From Antarcticimicrobium luteum (GTDB taxonomy: Bacteria; Pseudomonadota; Alphaproteobacteria; Rhodobacterales; Rhodobacteraceae), in NCBI RefSeq assembly GCF_004358185.1, contig NZ_SMUV01000072.1, forward strand, positions 124,001 through 188,000: a DNA stretch of 64,000 bases, in the 5' to 3' direction. Position numbers and translations under genes: made by a program. Positions 1 to 9,369 of this stretch are shown in pieces. The notes under the pieces are model-generated. The model made no database searches, was not told where the DNA came from, and saw only the letters and a program-made list of their open reading frames with translations. The number at the start of each line of letters is the position of its first letter. Position 1 is the stretch's first letter.

Positions 1-1
1 G

Positions 2-1201
2 CCGCAGGGCTATCAGATCAGCCAGCTCTATCACCCCATCGTCGGCGAGGGCGAGGTGCTGGTCGAGCTGGGCGAGGGCATCGCGCGCATGGTGCGGATC
101 GAACGCATCCACCTGGAGCAGGACGCCGGAAAGTCGATCCACGACATGGATCCGAACATGTCCTTTGTCGATCTCAACCGCACCGGCGTTGCGTTGATGG
201 AGATCGTCAGCCGCCCCGACATCCGCGGCCCCGAGGAGGCGGCCGCCTATATCGCCAAGCTGCGCCAGATCCTGCGCTATCTGGGCACCTGCGACGGCAA
301 CATGCAAAACGGCAACCTGCGCGCCGACGTCAACGTCAGCGTCTGCCGGCCCGGGGAGTATGAGAAATACTGGGAAACCCAGGATTTCAGCCATCTGGGC
401 ACCCGCTGCGAGATCAAGAACATGAACTCCATGCGGTTCATCCAGCAGGCGATCGAGGTCGAGGCGCGGCGTCAGATCGCCCTGCTGGAGGCCGGCGGCG
501 AGGTGGTGCAGGAAACCCGCCTCTACGATCCCGACAAGGGCGAGACGCGCTCGATGCGGTCCAAGGAAGAGGCGCATGATTACCGCTACTTCCCCGATCC
601 CGACCTGCTGCCGCTGGAAATCGAACAGACCTGGGTGGATGAGATCGCCGCCGCGCTGCCCGAACTGCCGGATGCGCGCAAGGCCCGCTACATGTCCGAT
701 TTCGGCCTGACCGACTATGACGCCAGCGTGCTGACCGCCGAGGTGGAGACAGCGGCCTATTTCGAGGCTGTGGCGCAGGGCCGCGACGGCAAGCTGGCCG
801 CCAACTGGGTCATCAACGAGCTGTTCGGCCGGCTGAAGAAGGAAGATCACGACATCACCTCCAGCCCGGTCGACCCGGCGCAGCTGGGCGGAATCATCGA
901 TCTGATTTCCAGGGGCGACATCTCGGGCAAGATCGCCAAGGATCTGTTTGAGATCGTCTATACCGAGGGCGGCGATCCGGCCGAAATCGTCGAGGCGCGC
1001 GGCATGAAGCAGGTGACCGACACCGGCGCCATCGAGGCCGCGGTGGATCAGGTGATCGCCGACAACCCGGCGCAGGTGGAAAAGGCCAAGGCCAACCCGA
1101 AACTGGCCGGCTGGTTCGTCGGCCAGGTGATGAAGGCCACCGGCGGCAAGGCCAACCCCAAGGCGGTCAACGATATCGTCCAGGCCAAGCTGGGGCTCTG
1201 A
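2..1201 (+). CDS. gatB: Aspartyl/glutamyl-tRNA amidotransferase subunit B (5' truncated by window edge)
   Basis: GatB is the kinase/transamidation subunit of GatCAB, which turns misacylated Glu-tRNA(Gln) or Asp-tRNA(Asn) into the cognate amide form in the cytosol. The frame is open from base 2 and carries about 399 residues; roughly the first 100 of the usual ~500 lie outside the window. Visible family blocks are [17 protein letters not shown] at the extreme 5' end, [26 protein letters not shown] and [13 protein letters not shown], and a C-terminal YqeY-like tRNA-binding tail ending [19 protein letters not shown] strong intrinsic terminator follows 20 bases after the stop, so this is the end of its transcript. 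Identification is secure; only the start is missing. Confidence 0.96.
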   Translation, partial: PQGYQISQLYHPIVGEGEVLVELGEGIARMVRIERIHLEQDAGKSIHDMDPNMSFVDLNRTGVALMEIVSRPDIRGPEEAAAYIAKLRQILRYLGTCDGNMQNGNLRADVNVSVCRPGEYEKYWETQDFSHLGTRCEIKNMNSMRFIQQAIEVEARRQIALLEAGGEVVQETRLYDPDKGETRSMRSKEEAHDYRYFPDPDLLPLEIEQTWVDEIAAALPELPDARKARYMSDFGLTDYDASVLTAEVETAAYFEAVAQGRDGKLAANWVINELFGRLKKEDHDITSSPVDPAQLGGIIDLISRGDISGKIAKDLFEIVYTEGGDPAEIVEARGMKQVTDTGAIEAAVDQVIADNPAQVEKAKANPKLAGWFVGQVMKATGGKANPKAVNDIVQAKLGL

Positions 1202-1221
1202 CAAGTCAGGACAGTGACATG

Positions 1222-1252
1222 AAAGCCCCGGCCCTTGCGCCGGGGCTTTTTC
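1222..1252 (+). terminator. Rho-independent terminator after gatB
   Basis: An 11-bp perfect stem (AAAGCCCCGGC paired with GCCGGGGCTTT) with a six-base loop runs into a T tract. It lies about 20 bases after the gatB stop. Confidence 0.9.
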
Positions 1253-1390
1253 GTTAAACCGTCCTCCGGGCAAGGCCCCGCTGCGCGGCTGGCTCTGTCG
1301 GCAGAGGACCGATACGCCCTTGTCTTGACAGGCGGCGCTTCACCTTAAGCCTCCGTCAGCCCCGCCCCTGCTTGGGTGCCAGGCAGCGGG

Positions 1391-2839
1391 TCAGGCCCGC
1401 CAGAACTTCACCGTCAGGATGGCATAGACCACCATCAGTTCCAGCCGCCCCACCAGCATCCCCACCGACAGCATCCACTTGGCGGTATCGTTCAGCCCGC
1501 CGAAATTCCCTGACGGACCGATCCGGTCGCCCAGACCGGGACCGATATTGGCCAGCGCCGTCGCCGCCCCCGAGATCGAGGTGATCATGTCCAGCCCGGT
1601 CAGCGCCAGCCCCCAGGACAGCACGCCCAGCGAGACCACGAAGAACATGAAGAAGGAGATCACCGAGCTCAGCACATCGGGGCCCACGGTGCGGCCCTGG
1701 AACCGCGGGCTGAAGACCCCGTGCGGATTGCGGATGCGCCGGATCTGCACCGCGATGGACGAGAACAGAAGCTGATAGCGGAACACCTTGACCGAACAGG
1801 CGGTGGAGCCGGCGCAGCCGCCGATCAGCCCGATGAAAAAGAACAGCATGATCAGAAAGCTGCCCCAGGTCATGTAATCGACGCTGGCATAGCCGGTGCC
1901 GGAGATGATCGAGGTGATGTTGAAAAGCGCCTCGCGCATCGCCTGTTCCCAGTGATGCGGAAAGATCGCGGTCAGCACCAGCGTGGTCACGATCACCAGC
2001 ACCGCGATGATCGTCAGGAACACGCCCACCTGGCTATCGCGCAGCAGCGGCCGGGCCTGACCGTTGATCAGCTGCACATAGCGCACGAAGGGCAGCGCGG
2101 CGAGGATCATGAAGAACGAGGCGGCATATTCCGCCGGCCCCGAAAAGGTGCCGAAGGAGGCGTCGTAGTTCGAGAATCCGCCGGTGGAACAGGTGGTGAA
2201 GGCATGCACCAGCGCATCGAAGAACGACATGCCCAGCGCCATATAGGTGAACAGGCACGCCACCGTCAGCGCGATGTAAATGGTCGAGATCTGGCCGGCG
2301 ATCGCGGTGGCGCGGGGCAGGATCTTGCCCATGGTCTCGAACGCCTCCGAGCGGAAGATCTGCATCCCCCCGACCCGCAGTTCGGGCAGGAACACCATGG
2401 CCACGACGATGATGCCGATGCCGCCCAGCCATTGCAGGATACCGCGCCACAACAGGATGCCGCGCGGCAGATCGTCCAGCCCGGTCAGCACGGTCGAGCC
2501 GGTGGTGGTCATGCCCGACATCGCCTCGAAGAACGCATCGACAAAGCGCAGCTCGGTCGCGCCCAGCATGAAGGGAATCGCCCCGAAGACCGGCAGCGCC
2601 ACCCAGACGCCGGTGGTCAGCAAAAAGGTCTGCTGGATGGTCAGCCCCTCGCGCACGCCATTGGCGCAGCTCAGCGCGATCAGACCGCCGGTCATGACCG
2701 AGATCAGGCCGCTTTCCAGGAACACGGGCCATTCGCCGCGCCCCTCGATCAGGTCGGCGATCAACGGCAGGATCATGGTCGCGCCCAGAATGGCGACGAG
2801 CAGACCGATCACATATCCCACAGGGCGCAGATCAAACAT
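1391..2839 (-). CDS. trkH: TrkH-family potassium uptake channel subunit
   Basis: This 482-residue polytopic inner-membrane protein forms the K+-conducting part of Trk/Ktr uptake systems. The four pore loops expected of the family are visible, each with a selectivity-filter glycine: TTTGS near residues 111-115, TCSTGGF near 216-222, ISGTGYA near 312-318 and NIGPGLG near 431-437. Hydrophobic segments alternate between them throughout. No trkA/ktrA (NAD-binding gating subunit) lies nearby, so the regulatory partner must be encoded elsewhere. The gene stands alone; the 130 bases between it and the gatB terminator contain no gene. Family assignment is secure; whether the partner is TrkA or KtrA cannot be told. 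Confidence 0.93.
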   Translation of the reverse strand: MFDLRPVGYVIGLLVAILGATMILPLIADLIEGRGEWPVFLESGLISVMTGGLIALSCANGVREGLTIQQTFLLTTGVWVALPVFGAIPFMLGATELRFVDAFFEAMSGMTTTGSTVLTGLDDLPRGILLWRGILQWLGGIGIIVVAMVFLPELRVGGMQIFRSEAFETMGKILPRATAIAGQISTIYIALTVACLFTYMALGMSFFDALVHAFTTCSTGGFSNYDASFGTFSGPAEYAASFFMILAALPFVRYVQLINGQARPLLRDSQVGVFLTIIAVLVIVTTLVLTAIFPHHWEQAMREALFNITSIISGTGYASVDYMTWGSFLIMLFFFIGLIGGCAGSTACSVKVFRYQLLFSSIAVQIRRIRNPHGVFSPRFQGRTVGPDVLSSVISFFMFFVVSLGVLSWGLALTGLDMITSISGAATALANIGPGLGDRIGPSGNFGGLNDTAKWMLSVGMLVGRLELMVVYAILTVKFWRA

Positions 2840-2910
2840 GAGCGGCAGGGTTGGCGTGCCGCGCGCCGGCTGTCAAGCGCGACGCGCGGACGCGGACGCT
2901 GCCCCTTCGG

Positions 2911-3348
2911 TCACCCGTCGTTGTCCGGCATCTGCGGCGGTTTGGACGGCGCGCGGGGGCGTTTGCGTGGCACCGGATCGGGGCCGGCAGATTTTGCCGT
3001 GGGTTTTGTTGTCGGTTTTTCTTTGGGTTGCGCGGCCGCCGGTGCCGCCGCGCGGGCGCGACGCGCGGCCGGTCGTGGTGCCGCGGACTTCGGGGTCGGA
3101 GTTGCCGGTTGCGCAGCGGCCGCAGCCGGTTCTGCCGCAGCCGCCGGTTTTGCCTTCGGGGCCGGTGACGGGGCCGCCGCCGCGTCGGGCCTGCGCCAGG
3201 CCGCGGTTGCCAGGCGCGACTGATGCGCCGGGATCTGCGCGGCAAACCGGGCCAGTGTCTGCATCGCCGAGACCTGCTGGCCAACGGCATAGCTGGCGAT
3301 GCGTATTGCGGCGAACTGGGCCTGAAGAGGAGAGAAGGTCGGGATCAT
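2911..3348 (-). CDS. Hypothetical Ala/Pro/Lys-rich protein
   Basis: I do not recognise this 145-residue protein. The first ~50 residues (starting MIPTFSPLQAQF) look helical and mildly amphipathic. The remainder is a low-complexity tail made almost entirely of Ala, Pro, Lys and Arg, probably disordered and strongly basic. I chose the ATG at 3348, where the non-repetitive part begins; an in-frame start 35 codons upstream would add Arg-rich sequence of little coding character. The tail resembles linkers seen in DNA-binding or polymer-granule proteins, but this is not enough for a function. It sits between trkH and folE2 on the same strand, isolated from folE2 by a terminator-like hairpin. Confidence 0.55.
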   Translation of the reverse strand: MIPTFSPLQAQFAAIRIASYAVGQQVSAMQTLARFAAQIPAHQSRLATAAWRRPDAAAAPSPAPKAKPAAAAEPAAAAAQPATPTPKSAAPRPAARRARAAAPAAAQPKEKPTTKPTAKSAGPDPVPRKRPRAPSKPPQMPDNDG

Positions 3349-3458
3349 CGTGCTGTCGCTCCGCTCTTGACCGTCGGGCCGCACGCCGCGGGGCGCGCGG
3401 GACAGAGGCAGTATAGCGCGATCTTTTCGCAATTGCAGCAATTTTTGCCGCAACGCGG

Positions 3459-3480
3459 AAAAGGGGGCCGGCCGGCCCCC
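3459..3480 (-). terminator. Terminator-like palindrome after folE2
   Basis: A perfect 18-bp GC palindrome (GGGGGCCGG plus its complement) is followed, reading the minus strand, by TTTT. It lies 20 bases past the folE2 stop. The loop must borrow bases from the stem and the T tract is short, so efficiency is uncertain. Confidence 0.6.
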
Positions 3481-3500
3481 CGTTCGGCAGAGCCTCCAGC

Positions 3501-4604
3501 TCAGCCCGCGTGGATCAGCGAGGCGAACAGCCGCGGATCGAGGCTTTCGGCGGCAAAGGTCTCACCCTCCACCAGCAGGCTGACGGCATCGTGGCTGTGC
3601 AGGCTTTCCTGATGGCTGGCGACGACGCGGAAATCGCCGATCCGCTGATCGGCCTGCAACTCGGCGCAGAACAGACGCACCGCGTCCTCGACAAAGATCG
3701 GGTTGGCGGCGTTCAGCTCGGCAAAGGCCTGTTCGTCCTCGCGCTTGACCATCACCTGTGTCTCGGTCGGCACGGCGCGGCGGCAGGCATCTATCAGATC
3801 CTCGAACCACAGGCAGGGCGCATCGGGGTCCAGCGCCACCGAGATCCGGGCCACCGAACGTTGCGAATGCGGCGTGGCAAGCTGGCCACGTTGCGACCGC
3901 GCGTGTTCGCTGAGCTCCAGCGAACAAGGGCAGGTCGAGGAATAGACATAGTCCAGATGCATGATCTTCTTGCGCGTGCCAGCGGTCTCCACCAGTTCCA
4001 GCGCGATATCGTAATACTGATAGCCGGCCAGCCCCGAGCGCAGGCTGTCCACCTTCATCGGAAAGGAAAAGCGCATCTGGATGCGGGCGTCGAAACTGTC
4101 CAGATCGCTCTTGTAATCGTCCAGCGCCGCCTCGATCACCTCGAAGCTGAAGGTCCGCTCGGCATGGGCATAGAACGAGCGCATGATGCGGGACATGTTG
4201 ATGCCCTTCTTGTCGGCCTCCAGGCTGACGGTGCCGGTAACGCTGGTCTCCAGCGTCAGATCGCCGTTGTCGCGGGTGTGAAACCGCAGCGGCAGGCGGA
4301 AATTCGAGATCCCCACATGCTGGATGTGCTGTTTGGCGCCGCGGATCAGGCTGGCCGGGCCGTTCTGCAGATCGGGCAGCGTGGCGCGATAGGCCTCGTC
4401 GGCGACGAACCCCTGCGGATAATGGCGCGACAGGTCGGGATAGGAATTCGACGCGCCCCCGCCAAGCAGCCGCGCGATCGCGGGATCAAGCTGCGCGATC
4501 TCCTCCGGGCTGGCCGAAACGGCCCAGGACCGCAGCACATCGAGCGCGGCCGCAGCCGCCTTTTGGTCCGGAGCGCGGTCCAGCGAGGGAAGCTGTATGT
4601 TCAT
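3501..4604 (-). CDS. folE2: GTP cyclohydrolase I, type IB (FolE2)
   Basis: FolE2 makes 7,8-dihydroneopterin triphosphate from GTP, the first step toward folate. It is the metal-promiscuous counterpart of zinc-dependent FolE. The 367-residue length and the blocks ISNFRLPLRF (99-108), KKGINMSRIMRSFY (132-145) and SSTCPCSLELSEHARSQRGQ (222-241) are characteristic. The Cys in the TCPCS motif and His in TPHSQRS (near 246) match the metal/active site. In many bacteria folE2 is a Zur target, but I see no clear Zur box in the 130 bases upstream, which also separate it from metZ. Monocistronic by appearance. Confidence 0.95.
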   Translation of the reverse strand: MNIQLPSLDRAPDQKAAAAALDVLRSWAVSASPEEIAQLDPAIARLLGGGASNSYPDLSRHYPQGFVADEAYRATLPDLQNGPASLIRGAKQHIQHVGISNFRLPLRFHTRDNGDLTLETSVTGTVSLEADKKGINMSRIMRSFYAHAERTFSFEVIEAALDDYKSDLDSFDARIQMRFSFPMKVDSLRSGLAGYQYYDIALELVETAGTRKKIMHLDYVYSSTCPCSLELSEHARSQRGQLATPHSQRSVARISVALDPDAPCLWFEDLIDACRRAVPTETQVMVKREDEQAFAELNAANPIFVEDAVRLFCAELQADQRIGDFRVVASHQESLHSHDAVSLLVEGETFAAESLDPRLFASLIHAG

Positions 4605-4734
4605 CGGCGGTCCCCTTTGATCTGCCCGCCAAACCTAGGCGTGGGGGGCAATGATTTCCATTCCTAATCCCCATTACGCAAAAAAGTTACCTCCGGATCA
4701 CATGTTTATCGGACCCGGGCGCGACCTTTTGCGA

Positions 4735-5919
4735 TCAGCCTGCGGCGTCGAGCGCGCCGGTGATGTCGGCCAGCAGATCCTCGGCGTTCTCGATCCCCAT
4801 CGAAATCCGCACCAGCCCCGGCGTGATGCCCAGCCGCGCGCGCTGCTCTTCGCTCAGGCGCTGGTGGGTGGTGGTGGCCGGGTGGGTGACGATGGTCTTG
4901 GCATCGCCCAGGTTGTTCGAGATCTGCGCGATCTTCAGCGCGTTGAGGAACCGGAACGCCGCCGGCTGCCCGCCCTTGAGATCCAGCGACAGCACGGTGC
5001 CCCCGGAGCCCATCTGCGCACGGGCGAGGTCGTATTGCGGATGCGCGGCCAGACCGGGATAGCGCACGAGGGACAGCGCCGGGTGATGCTGCACCGCCTC
5101 GGCCACCTGTTGGGCGTTGGCGGCCTGGGCGCGCACCCGCAGATCCATCGTTTCCAGCCCCTTGAGCATCACCCAGGCGGTGAACGGGCTCATCGCGCCA
5201 CCGGTATGCTTCATATAGGGTTCCACGACCTTGCGGATCAGCTCCTTGGTGCCAAGGATCACGCCGCCCAGCGTGCGCCCCTGCCCGTCGATATGCTTGG
5301 TCGCCGAATAAATGATCAGATCCGCCCCCTGCGCCGCCGCATCGGAAAAAACCGGCGAGGCAAAGACGTTGTCGACGACCACCAGCGCGCCCGCCGCGTG
5401 GGCCAGGTCGGACACCGCGGCGATGTCGATCACCTCGAGCGTGGGGTTGGAGACCGACTCGAAGAACACCGCGCGGGTGCCGGGGCGGATCGCGTCGCGC
5501 CACTGGTCCAGGTCGGTGCCGTCGACGAAGGTGACCTCGACGCCATAGCGCGTCAGCACCTCTTCGAGGATATAGAGGCAGGAGCCGAACAGCGCCCGCG
5601 CGGCGACCACGTGATCGCCGGCCCTGAGGATGGCGCTCAGCGCGCCGGAGACGGCGGCCATGCCCGAGGCGGTGGCAAAGCCGTCCTCGGCCCCCTCGAT
5701 GGCGGCGATACGGTCCTCGAACATGCGCACGGTGGGGTTGCCGTAGCGGGCATAGATATATTCATCCTCGCCCGCCGAGACGAACCGCGCCTCGGCCGCC
5801 TCGGCGCTGTCATAGACAAAGCCCTGGGTCAGAAAGATCGCCTCGCTCATCTCGCCATACTGGCTGCGGCGGGTGCCCGCGTGGACCGCGGTGGTGCGTG
5901 GTTTCCAGGTGTCGCTCAT
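4735..5919 (-). CDS. metZ: O-succinylhomoserine sulfhydrylase
   Basis: This PLP enzyme makes homocysteine directly from O-succinylhomoserine and sulfide in methionine biosynthesis. The 394 residues show the Cys/Met-metabolism PLP fold: YARYGNPTVRMFEDRIA (56-72), SGMAAVSGA, VVVDNVFASP (180-189), and the PLP lysine in YSATKHIDGQG at about residue 208. Cystathionine beta- and gamma-lyases share the fold; MetZ is preferred because of the GDHVVAARALFGSC block and because a SAM-II riboswitch stands directly in front of the gene, as is typical for alphaproteobacterial metZ. Transcription should fall when S-adenosylmethionine is plentiful. Confidence 0.93.
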   Translation of the reverse strand: MSDTWKPRTTAVHAGTRRSQYGEMSEAIFLTQGFVYDSAEAAEARFVSAGEDEYIYARYGNPTVRMFEDRIAAIEGAEDGFATASGMAAVSGALSAILRAGDHVVAARALFGSCLYILEEVLTRYGVEVTFVDGTDLDQWRDAIRPGTRAVFFESVSNPTLEVIDIAAVSDLAHAAGALVVVDNVFASPVFSDAAAQGADLIIYSATKHIDGQGRTLGGVILGTKELIRKVVEPYMKHTGGAMSPFTAWVMLKGLETMDLRVRAQAANAQQVAEAVQHHPALSLVRYPGLAAHPQYDLARAQMGSGGTVLSLDLKGGQPAAFRFLNALKIAQISNNLGDAKTIVTHPATTTHQRLSEEQRARLGITPGLVRISMGIENAEDLLADITGALDAAG

Positions 5920-5951
5920 GTTCCCATCCTCCGGCCCTGTCCAAAGGGCAC

Positions 5952-5986
5952 AAAAAAACCCCGATCGCGGCCAAGCGAAAGGGGTC
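5952..5986 (-). terminator. Attenuator hairpin between SAM-II riboswitch and metZ
   Basis: On the minus strand the element ACCCC-TT-TCGC-loop-GCGA-TC-GGGGT runs into seven T residues. It lies between the aptamer and the metZ start, so it is placed to act as the expression platform for transcription attenuation. Confidence 0.85.
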
Positions 5987-5997
5987 TTTCATCCTGA

Positions 5998-6050
5998 CCT
6001 TTTAGCGGTGTGTTTAACGTGGCCCGCAATCCGGTAACAAATCGCCACGA
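5998..6050 (-). promoter_or_regulatory. SAM-II (SAM-alpha) riboswitch
   Basis: Read on the minus strand, the leader contains the ordered hallmarks of the SAM-II aptamer: CGTGGCGATTTG, then CCGGATTGCGG, then GCCACGTTAAAC, then ACCGCTAAAAGG. The P1 stem pairs CGTGGC with GCCACG, and the downstream GCTAAA segment closes the pseudoknot. The aptamer ends about 80 bases before the metZ ATG and is followed by an intrinsic terminator. Binding of S-adenosylmethionine is expected to lower metZ expression. Confidence 0.93.
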
Positions 6051-6196
6051 TCTCTCGAAGTGGACCCGGCATACGCCGCGCGCGGCCAGTCGTCAAGATG
6101 CCGCCCCTTCGTCATCAGGATGTAACGGTTCCGTCACGGCGGCGTCACAGGCCTGCGCCATAGCGGCCACAACATCTTGTGTATGGGGCTGGAGCC

Positions 6197-7132
6197 ATGC
6201 CTGTCATCCGGATCAACGCAATCGGCGAAACCGCAGGGCTGCACACCAGCCCCGCCCCGGTCGGGGCCGCGCTGGCGCGGATCGGGCCGACCGACGGGCC
6301 GGCGGTGGTGATGATCCACGGGTTCAAGTACCAGCCGGGCCACCGGCAGCACTGTCCACACCGCCATATCCTGGCGCTGCATCCCGAGGCGCTGCCCTGG
6401 TCGGCGCCGAGCTGGCCGCGGCAGCTGGGGTTCGGCACCGGGCTGCCCGCCGAGGGGCTGGCGGTCGCCTTTGGCTGGGCGGCGCGCGGCACGCTCTGGG
6501 CGGCGCAGCGCCGGGCAGGGCTGGCCGGGCGCGCGCTGGCCGGGGTGATCGCGGCGCTGCACGACCAGGCGCCCGGGCGCCCGGTGCATCTGATCGCCCA
6601 TTCGCTGGGCACCGAATTGGCCCTTGAGGCGCTGCATCACCTGCCCGCCGGGTCGGTCGGGCGGATCATATCGCTCGCCGGGGCCTGCTATCACAGCCGC
6701 GCGCAGGCCGCGCTGGCCACCCCGGCGGGCGGCGCGGCGGAGTTCCTCAACATCACCAGCCGCGAGAACGACCCGTTCGATTTCCTGTTCGAGCGGCTGG
6801 TCCCCCCGCCCTTCCCCAGCGACCACGCCATCGGCCACGGGCTGCAGGCGCCCAACGCGGTGACGCTGCAACTCGATTGCGCCGGTACGCTGGATCACCT
6901 GTCCCGGCTGGGCGCGGCGATCGGCGCGCCGGAGCGGAGGGTCTGCCACTGGTCGGGGTTCACGCGGCCCGGCGCGCTGCAATTCTACAAACATCTGCTG
7001 CGCCGCCCGGACCGGCTGCCGCTCAGCGCGCTGCGCCATGCGGTGCCGCCGCGCCAGGCACCGCGCTGGTCACGGCTTCTTGCGCTGCCGCCTGGCCCGC
7101 GCCTCTTGCCCTTTGCGCAGAAAGCCTCATGA
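6197..7132 (+). CDS. Alpha/beta-hydrolase, lipase-like
   Basis: This 311-residue cytosolic-looking protein has the alpha/beta-hydrolase signature. An oxyanion-type VVMIHGFKYQPGH block lies near residues 37-49, and the nucleophile elbow is AHSLGTE with Ser at about 136. Conserved Asp and His candidates follow (SRENDPFDF, and histidines further on), but I cannot assign them firmly. No signal peptide is seen. The start is the ATG with GGAG four bases upstream; an in-frame start six codons earlier lacks this. Substrate is unknown. The GST gene begins 26 bases downstream on the same strand, so the two may be co-transcribed. Confidence 0.75.
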   Translation: MPVIRINAIGETAGLHTSPAPVGAALARIGPTDGPAVVMIHGFKYQPGHRQHCPHRHILALHPEALPWSAPSWPRQLGFGTGLPAEGLAVAFGWAARGTLWAAQRRAGLAGRALAGVIAALHDQAPGRPVHLIAHSLGTELALEALHHLPAGSVGRIISLAGACYHSRAQAALATPAGGAAEFLNITSRENDPFDFLFERLVPPPFPSDHAIGHGLQAPNAVTLQLDCAGTLDHLSRLGAAIGAPERRVCHWSGFTRPGALQFYKHLLRRPDRLPLSALRHAVPPRQAPRWSRLLALPPGPRLLPFAQKAS

Positions 7133-7158
7133 TCGCGCCGCGAACAGGGGAGGCAGAC

Positions 7159-7860
7159 ATGAGCGCACCGATCGATCTCTACTATTGGCCCACGCCGAAC
7201 GGCTGGAAGATCTCCATCGCGCTGGAGGAGATGGGCCTGCCCTATGCGCTGCATCTGGTCGACATCACCGCCGGAGACCAGTTCGACCCGGCGTTCCTGA
7301 AGATCGCGCCCAACAACCGGATGCCCGCCATCACCGATCCCGAGGGACCGGACGGCGCGCCGGTCTCGATCTTTGAATCCGGCGCGATCCTGCAATACCT
7401 CGCCCGCAAGACCGGGCAATTCTGCGGCACGACCGAACGGCAACGGATCGCGGTCGATCAGTGGCTGATGTGGCAGATGGGCGGCGTCGGCCCGATGGCG
7501 GGTCAGGCGCATCATTTCCTGCAATACGCCCCGGCGATGGAGCCGCCGCAGGACCTGCCCTATGCCAAGGACCGCTACCGCGCCGAGGTCGGGCGGCTTT
7601 ACGGCGTGCTCGACCGGCAGCTGGCCGAAAACGAGTTCGTCGCGGGCGATTTCTATTCCATCGCCGATATGGCGATCTGGCCGTGGGCGCATCTGTGGAA
7701 GCGGCAGGAGCAGCGGATCGACGACAAGCCGCATTTCGCCCGCTGGCTCGAGGCCGTGGGCAGCCGCCCCGCGGTGCAGGCGGGCCGGGCGCTGGCCGCC
7801 GAGAAACGCGGCAATATCTCCGAGGACAAAAAGGCCCAGGCGCTGCTCTTCAAGCGGTGA
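7159..7860 (+). CDS. Glutathione S-transferase, Nu-class (YghU/YfcG-like)
   Basis: The 233-residue protein opens with IDLYYWPTPNGWKISIALEEMGLPY, the thioredoxin-fold start of Nu-class bacterial GSTs in which the Thr-Pro-Asn segment replaces the usual catalytic Ser or Tyr. It continues with IAPNNRMPAITDPEG and FESGAILQYLARKTG, which bind glutathione in this family, and a helical C-terminal domain containing FYSIADMAIWPW. Relatives such as YghU and YfcG act as disulfide-bond reductases using two glutathiones. The start at 7159 has AGGGGAGG upstream; an ATG 11 codons earlier would overlap the hydrolase gene and lacks a comparable site. Confidence 0.88.
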   Translation: MSAPIDLYYWPTPNGWKISIALEEMGLPYALHLVDITAGDQFDPAFLKIAPNNRMPAITDPEGPDGAPVSIFESGAILQYLARKTGQFCGTTERQRIAVDQWLMWQMGGVGPMAGQAHHFLQYAPAMEPPQDLPYAKDRYRAEVGRLYGVLDRQLAENEFVAGDFYSIADMAIWPWAHLWKRQEQRIDDKPHFARWLEAVGSRPAVQAGRALAAEKRGNISEDKKAQALLFKR

Positions 7861-7930
7861 GCGGCGCGCCCGGCCCGGGGCCGCGGGCGCCTCCGGCGGG
7901 CGGATCTGGGCAGCGCAGAAGCGCGGGGCG

Positions 7931-8464
7931 TCAGCCCTCGTTCCGCTCGACCGCCACCAGCCCCAACTTGCGCGCGGCGGCCAGCGACAGGATACCCGAA
8001 TCGAGCCCCTGCGGTTTCTGATAACGGCGCACGGCGGCCCGGGTGCGGGCATCCATCTGGCCGGTGACCGCCCCCTTGAAATGCCCGCGCACGGCGAGCG
8101 CGCGTTGCAGGCTGGCCAGGAATTCGGGCGTGAGATCCTGCGCGCAGGGGGTCTCGAACCAGGTCTCGCGCCGTTCGCGGACGATTTTCTGCACGGTTTC
8201 GGTCTTGTAGACGGCGGGCCGCGTCACCGTGCCGTCGGCATGGACTTCGGCCGGTTGCAGCAGGATCTGTTCGGTCACCGTCTCGATCACCGCCGGGCTG
8301 ACATGCTTGCCCCAGCAGGTGCCGGGCGGGGCGCCGGGGGGCGCCTCCTGTATCTGGCGGGTGACCTCCGGCTCGCCCAGCGCGGCCAGATCGGCCGCAG
8401 GCCCGCCGCAGGCGACAAGCCCGGCCAGCGCCAGCGCGCTCAGGACGATACGGGGGTGGATCAT
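7931..8464 (-). CDS. Putative lipoprotein with peptidoglycan-binding domain
   Basis: The 177-residue product begins with a lipoprotein signal (hydrophobic run, then LVAC with Cys at 19), so it should be lipid-anchored in the cell envelope. Residues ~118-170 (SLQRALAVRGHFKGAVTG...RTRAAVRRYQ) form a single PG_binding_1-type repeat. The middle carries two or three Cys residues that may make a disulfide. It probably tethers the outer membrane to murein or senses the wall; no enzymatic domain is present. It is convergent with the GST gene and stands alone. Confidence 0.75.
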   Translation of the reverse strand: MIHPRIVLSALALAGLVACGGPAADLAALGEPEVTRQIQEAPPGAPPGTCWGKHVSPAVIETVTEQILLQPAEVHADGTVTRPAVYKTETVQKIVRERRETWFETPCAQDLTPEFLASLQRALAVRGHFKGAVTGQMDARTRAAVRRYQKPQGLDSGILSLAAARKLGLVAVERNEG

Positions 8465-8536
8465 GCTCGGGCCTCGGCAGGCGGTTCTTGTGCTCTTGCG
8501 CGCATGTTAGCCCAGATTGCCGCGCGCGCAAAGATT

Positions 8537-9368
<832 letters not shown>

Positions 9369-9369
<1 letters not shown>

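Noticed and set aside
1721-3223. Long open frame on the plus strand across trkH
   Set aside because: The translation is His/Gln/Arg/Gly-rich, without family motifs, and lies antisense to trkH, whose pore motifs are clear. It is a GC-rich shadow frame.
4605-4734. Zur box or riboswitch upstream of folE2
   Set aside because: No palindrome of Zur type or folate/THF aptamer features could be seen in the 130-base spacer.
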